DNA of 64,000 nt from Jeotgalibacillus sp. R-1-5s-1 (GTDB taxonomy: Bacteria > Bacillota > Bacilli > Bacillales > Jeotgalibacillaceae): the NCBI RefSeq assembly GCF_004405105.1, contig NZ_SORW01000021.1:43489-107488 (forward strand), written 5' to 3'. A program made the translations under genes and the position numbers. How positions within the stretch are numbered: the stretch's first letter is position 1; every line of letters starts with the position of its first letter. The notes beneath the pieces are model-generated. The model searched no databases. It worked only from the letters and a program-made list of their open reading frames with translations, and was not told the DNA's origin. This document shows positions 60,395 through 64,000 of this stretch, piece after piece.

Positions 60395-60461
60395 CTTTCA
60401 TTTTCATAACAGACACGTTACAATGAAACATTGATTAAAACCGATTAGGGGCGTGAACAGA

Positions 60462-61445
60462 ATGAGTGTTTCACCAGTCGAAAAAATCTTTACCTTTCTG
60501 AATGAAACGGCATCTGTTATTCAGGATGCACGGGGTGTAACCTACCTTGAAGCACTTGCAGAAACAGGAGAAAGCTGGTTTTTAAATGAAGCTTCGGATT
60601 CCCTGGAGCCACTTGTGCAAAAAAGATTGGATAAGCAATATCATGAACATCCATTAGAAAATTTTAAGCGTGACGATCTCCGTAAAGGATTCCAGCTCGC
60701 TGTGTTAAAAGGAATGAAAGAACATATTCAACCAAATCACCAGATGACACCGGATTCCATTGCCATGGTTATTGGGTATCTTCTTGATAAATTCACCGGC
60801 AATCAAAAGCAGATGACAATACTTGATCCGGCACTTGGAACCGGTAACCTTGTCTTATCTATTATGAATCAGCTGGATGGAAAAGTGGCCGAATCACACG
60901 GTGTTGAAATTGATGAAGTACTGATCCGTCTTTCTTATGCAGGTGCGAACCTGACTCAGCAACCACTGCACCTTTACACGCAGGACTCACTGGAACCATT
61001 GTTCATTGATCCGGCTGATGCCGTTGTCAGTGACTTGCCGGTCGGCTATTATCCGAATGATTTGAGAGCGGCCGATTACGAGCTGCAGGCACCTGAGGGA
61101 CACTCCTATGCTCATCATTTATTTATTGAGCAGAGCATCCAGCATGTGAAAAATGGAGGCTATCTCTTTTTCCTTGTGCCTAATGGAATCTTTGAGTCAC
61201 CTCTGTCCTCCCAGCTGCACGACTATTTAAAAAAGGTTGTTCATATACAGGGGTTAATTAAACTTCCTTCTTCATTATTTAAAAACGAACAGTCCGCAAA
61301 AAGCATTCTCATTCTTCAAAAGCAGGGAGAAGAAATCAAACCGCCAAAACAGGTACTGCTCGCAGAAATGCCAAAGTTGAGTAACGGTGTTGCTGTTCAG
61401 AATATGATGGGCAAAATTCAGCAGTGGATGATTGAAAACAAGTAA
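60462..61445 (+). CDS. ytxK: Class I SAM-dependent N6-adenine-type methyltransferase (YtxK)
   Basis: 327 residues. SAM motif I is ILDPALGTGNLVLSIM, and motif IV reads SDLPVGYYP instead of the NPPY of N6-adenine DNA methylases. N-terminal helical region as in HsdM-like proteins. No restriction or specificity subunit is nearby, so a restriction role is unlikely. It precedes ackA, the ytxK place. GTG 60453 is possible, but ATG 60462 is better spaced from AGGGG. Confidence 0.88.
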   Translation: MSVSPVEKIFTFLNETASVIQDARGVTYLEALAETGESWFLNEASDSLEPLVQKRLDKQYHEHPLENFKRDDLRKGFQLAVLKGMKEHIQPNHQMTPDSIAMVIGYLLDKFTGNQKQMTILDPALGTGNLVLSIMNQLDGKVAESHGVEIDEVLIRLSYAGANLTQQPLHLYTQDSLEPLFIDPADAVVSDLPVGYYPNDLRAADYELQAPEGHSYAHHLFIEQSIQHVKNGGYLFFLVPNGIFESPLSSQLHDYLKKVVHIQGLIKLPSSLFKNEQSAKSILILQKQGEEIKPPKQVLLAEMPKLSNGVAVQNMMGKIQQWMIENK

Positions 61446-61531
61446 TGGCTGGACTTTTATGAGGTGCTGATCTTCTCATATCATGAAAAGATCAGCCCTT
61501 GTCAAATGTTCTGAAAATAAACACTTTAACG

Positions 61532-61545
61532 TGTAAACGTTGCCA
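61532..61545. promoter_or_regulatory. cre site for CcpA activation of ackA
   Basis: TGTAAACGTTGCCA matches TGWAANCGNTNWCA at 13 of 14. Its centre is about 56 bases before the predicted start site, an activating position as known for B. subtilis ackA. Confidence 0.7.
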
Positions 61546-61559
61546 TCATCAGCTTTTCC

Positions 61560-61588
61560 TTGAAGCCTTGGTCATTCAATGATTAAAT
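61560..61588 (+). promoter_or_regulatory. Promoter of ackA
   Basis: TTGAAG (61560-61565), 17-base spacer, TTAAAT (61583-61588). A moderate match, as expected for an activator-dependent promoter. Confidence 0.45.
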
Positions 61589-61672
61589 GAACGTGGATAA
61601 ACAATAAAAAAGCAGGGTAACCATGTAATAATGCTTTTAATTTTATAGATTGTTAAAGGAGCGAATTCATTC

Positions 61673-62857
61673 ATGACTAAAGTCATTGCCATTAATGCAG
61701 GCAGTTCATCGCTAAAGTTTCAGCTGTTTGAAATGCCGGAAGAGACTGTCATTACAAAAGGCCTTATTGAACGGATCGGCCTGAACGATAGTGTGTTCAC
61801 GATTTCAGTAAACGGTGAAAAACAAAAGGAAGTCACGGATATTCCAGACCATGAAGTCGCAGTTAAATTGCTTTTGGACAAGCTGACATCAGCAGGAATT
61901 ATCAAATCACTTGATGAAATCGATGGAATCGGACACCGCGTAGTACACGGCGGAGAAGTATTTAACGATTCTGTTGTCATTACAGAAGAAACAATTGAGA
62001 AGTTTGAAGAACTGTCAGAGCTTGCTCCACTTCATAACCCTGCAAACATTACCGGTATTAAAGCTTTCCGCAATGTACTGCCTGAAGTACCTGCAGTGGC
62101 TGTATTTGATACTGCATTCCATCAGACAATGCCTGAAAGCTCATTCTTATACAGTCTGCCTTACGACTACTATAAAGATTTTGGAATCCGTAAATACGGT
62201 TTCCACGGAACATCCCATAAGTATGTTTCTCAACGTGCGTCAGAAATGCTAGGCCGTCCGCTTGAGCAGCTTCGTCTGATTTCCTGCCACCTTGGAAATG
62301 GAGCAAGTATCGCAGCGATTGAAGGCGGACGCTCTATTGATACTTCCATGGGCTTCACACCACTTGCTGGTGTAACGATGGGAACACGAAGCGGTAACAT
62401 TGACCCGGCGCTAATTCCATTCATCATGGAAAAAACAAACCAGACGGCTGAAGGTGTGCTTGACGTTCTGAATAAACGTTCAGGTATGCTTGGAGTATCA
62501 GGGTTCTCAAGTGACCTTCGTGACATCGAACTTCAGTCAGCTGAAGGAAACGAACGCGCAAGACTGGCGCTTGATGTATTTTCAAATCGAATCCACAAAT
62601 ACATTGGATCCTACGCTGCCCGTATGAATGGTGTAGATGCGATCATCTTTACAGCAGGAATTGGTGAAAACAGCGATGTAATTCGTGCAGAAGTATTAAG
62701 AGGCCTTGAATTTATGGGTATCTACTGGGATCCTGCCCTTAACAAAACGCGTGGAGAGGAAGCGTTTATTAACTATCCTCATTCACCTGTTAAAGTGATG
62801 GTCATCCCGACCAATGAAGAGGTTATGATTGCACGTGACGTGACACGTTTGACGTAA
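61673..62857 (+). CDS. ackA: Acetate kinase
   Basis: 394-residue ASKHA-fold kinase that makes ATP and acetate from acetyl phosphate, the overflow pathway. Signature blocks [51 protein letters not shown] and GIGENS are intact. RBS AAAGGAGCG. Regulated by CcpA as an activated target if the cre above works. It runs opposite in direction of flux to acsA in the same window. Confidence 0.97.
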   Translation: MTKVIAINAGSSSLKFQLFEMPEETVITKGLIERIGLNDSVFTISVNGEKQKEVTDIPDHEVAVKLLLDKLTSAGIIKSLDEIDGIGHRVVHGGEVFNDSVVITEETIEKFEELSELAPLHNPANITGIKAFRNVLPEVPAVAVFDTAFHQTMPESSFLYSLPYDYYKDFGIRKYGFHGTSHKYVSQRASEMLGRPLEQLRLISCHLGNGASIAAIEGGRSIDTSMGFTPLAGVTMGTRSGNIDPALIPFIMEKTNQTAEGVLDVLNKRSGMLGVSGFSSDLRDIELQSAEGNERARLALDVFSNRIHKYIGSYAARMNGVDAIIFTAGIGENSDVIRAEVLRGLEFMGIYWDPALNKTRGEEAFINYPHSPVKVMVIPTNEEVMIARDVTRLT

Positions 62858-62864
62858 ACACAAC

Positions 62865-62903
62865 AAAGCCCTTTTGTCTTACTTTGAGACAAAAGGGCTT
62901 TTT
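62865..62903 (+). terminator. Terminator of ackA
   Basis: AAAGCCCTTTTGTCT / AGACAAAAGGGCTTT, 15-bp arms, 7-nt loop, then T residues. Confidence 0.93.
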
Positions 62904-62949
62904 CTGCTTTTTAATAGTATAATAAAGGAAAACGTCAGGTGGGGATAAC

Positions 62950-63786
62950 ATGTCGTGGACGGATAGAGAGAAAGATGTATACGAAGAAATACTTTCATGG
63001 AGAGAATCGCTGACATCCATTCATGGAAATGACCTTTCATATGTTTTTGCCAAATGGCTGGAGCTTTCATTCTCCGCTTTACCCGAAGAATTTAAAAAAG
63101 AGCTCTTTTCAAAAATAGACACCTCTCTGTTTCATATGCATAGTACACTCCAGGGGTTTCAGCTGACGCAGGATGAACGGGAGAGAATGATGAAAACCGC
63201 AAGAGTTTTCGACGATACGATTCAACAGCTGGAGGACTTTCAACAGCTCTCAATCGATCAATTAAATTACCTGTCACTGCAGCAAACCGGAAAACACAGA
63301 CTCTACTCCTTCGTACAGGGGGGCATAGCCGGTACAGGAGGCACAGTCGCATTCCTGACAGATCTAATCGCCATGCTGCTCCTGAATATCCGCGCGATCC
63401 AGATGATTGCTACATCATACGGCAGGGATATACATACCCCATACGAAATGACCCTTGCGCTAAAAGTTTTCCATGCTGCCACACTCCCTAAACGCTTTCA
63501 GAGAAAAGCCTGGGACGATCTCATCCAGACAGCCGACTCAAAAAAATTGGACTACTTCTTTACAGAAAATGATGAGCTCATCAACGAAAAGTGGCTTGAA
63601 GGACCGGGCATCCAGCTCATCAAAACATTCGCCATACGCTCTTTCCAGAACAAAAAAATCTCCAACATCCCGGTCATCTCAGTCTCAATCGGAGCCGTAT
63701 CAAACTACCAGCTCACAAGAAAAATTACCGAATTCGCCGAACACTTCTATCAATACCGTTTCTTAATGGATAAGAAAGATGACTGA
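62950..63786 (+). CDS. EcsC-family protein
   Basis: 278 residues matching the EcsC family by the hydrophobic segment GGIAGTGGTVAFLTDLIAML and following LNIRAIQMIATSYGRD. One or two membrane-associated helices in the middle, otherwise soluble and charged. EcsC-family proteins are linked to ABC exporters of the Ecs type, but no ecsAB is here. Good site CAGGTGGGG. Function unknown. Confidence 0.85.
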   Translation: MSWTDREKDVYEEILSWRESLTSIHGNDLSYVFAKWLELSFSALPEEFKKELFSKIDTSLFHMHSTLQGFQLTQDERERMMKTARVFDDTIQQLEDFQQLSIDQLNYLSLQQTGKHRLYSFVQGGIAGTGGTVAFLTDLIAMLLLNIRAIQMIATSYGRDIHTPYEMTLALKVFHAATLPKRFQRKAWDDLIQTADSKKLDYFFTENDELINEKWLEGPGIQLIKTFAIRSFQNKKISNIPVISVSIGAVSNYQLTRKITEFAEHFYQYRFLMDKKDD

Positions 63787-63804
63787 TTTCATAAATCAAA
63801 AAGT

Positions 63805-63840
63805 AGAGGAACAGATGTATACATGCATTTGTTTCTTTTT
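63805..63840 (+). terminator. Probable terminator after the EcsC-family gene
   Basis: An imperfect stem GAACAGATG ... CATTTGTTTC with bulges, followed by six T residues. Confidence 0.45.
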
Positions 63841-63870
63841 TGTTTATAAAATCATTAAACATCTCCCAAG

Positions 63871-63960
63871 GACCGTCCTCCCCCGGAGACTCCTGTGGCG
63901 GAAAGGGACAGGTGAAACCGATGTGCGAAGCACAGCGGGTTCACCGCCCGGCCACGGAAA
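63871..63960 (+). repeat. Intergenic hairpin element, copy 7 (right arm missing)
   Basis: Left arm GACCGTCCTCCCCC, GGAGACTCCTGTGGC, GGTGAAACC / GGGTTCACC hairpin and GGCCACGGAAAG are present, with GTGGC / GCCAC pairing perfectly. The expected closing arm (GGGGGAGGACGGTC) does not follow; unrelated AT-rich sequence begins at about 63961 and runs to the window edge. Confidence 0.85.
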
Positions 63961-64000
63961 GTCAGCTATATTATAGTCAAGAGAAAAAACAGATCTTTTT

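Noticed and set aside
60462..61445. Restriction-modification methylase
   Set aside because: No restriction or specificity subunit is nearby, motif IV is DLPVGYYP, and the locus matches housekeeping ytxK.

Overview
This window looks like a chromosomal core segment of a spore-forming, motile, aerobic member of the Bacillales. Gene content and order match the dat / ytkP-ytpS-murC-ytxGHJ-aroA-ccpA-motPS-acuABC-acsA-tyrS-rpsD-ytsP-refZ-ezrA-thiI-sspA-sppA-ackA region of Bacillus subtilis almost gene for gene. The alpha/beta-type spore protein, GerW homologue, bacillithiol-linked YtxJ, CcpA and Na+-type MotPS stator support this. A marine or halotolerant genus such as Jeotgalibacillus or a relative is my best guess, but the genus is inference. 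I count 60 protein genes: 46 on the + strand, which I take as the leading-strand coding direction, and 14 on the - strand. I see no rRNA, tRNA, CRISPR array, prophage or intact insertion sequence.

Layout. 1-15.4 kb: end of dat, an FAD oxidoreductase, a cysteine-synthase-like gene, and the ytl-ytm-ytn-yto-ytp block of RNA-modifying, lipid-kinase, lactonase, peptidase and thioredoxin genes. 16-24 kb: sftA (DNA translocase), murC, the stress operon ytxGHJ with tandem sigma-H-like and sigma-B-like promoters, and a large FtsA-like ATPase. 24-32.5 kb: aroA, ccpA, motPS, then divergent acuABC and acsA, where acetyl-CoA synthetase and its acetylation switch share a CcpA (cre) site. 32.5-41 kb: a class A penicillin-binding protein, T-box-controlled tyrS, an accessory block (DUF4317 gene and a yoaS-yozG-yoaT-like operon), and rpsD. 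41.5-50.4 kb: a GGDEF protein, methionine gamma-lyase behind a perfect cre match, free methionine-sulfoxide reductase, refZ, hisJ, ezrA and brnQ. 50.6-64 kb: nifZ-thiI, a spore-protein gene, an amidohydrolase, rarD, nadK2, sppA-yteJ, ytfIJ, tpx, ytxK, ackA (cre-activated geometry) and an EcsC-family gene.

The functional theme is carbon and acetate overflow under CcpA. ccpA itself, acuABC/acsA, methionine gamma-lyase and ackA all carry cre-like sites in one 37 kb stretch. Cell-wall and division functions (murC, ezrA, refZ, sftA, PBP, FtsA-like) are also concentrated here.

The most unusual feature is a family of long hairpin elements between genes. There are seven recognisable copies (one truncated), all in the same orientation, plus two decayed fragments in the opposite orientation. 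Their outer arms differ completely in sequence from copy to copy yet stay perfectly complementary, while an internal core is conserved. Three copies carry an insert with its own inverted repeats; two nearly identical inserts differ at paired positions in a compensatory way. This is direct evidence that the folded structure is maintained, and I regard it as the best candidate for a poorly described system here.
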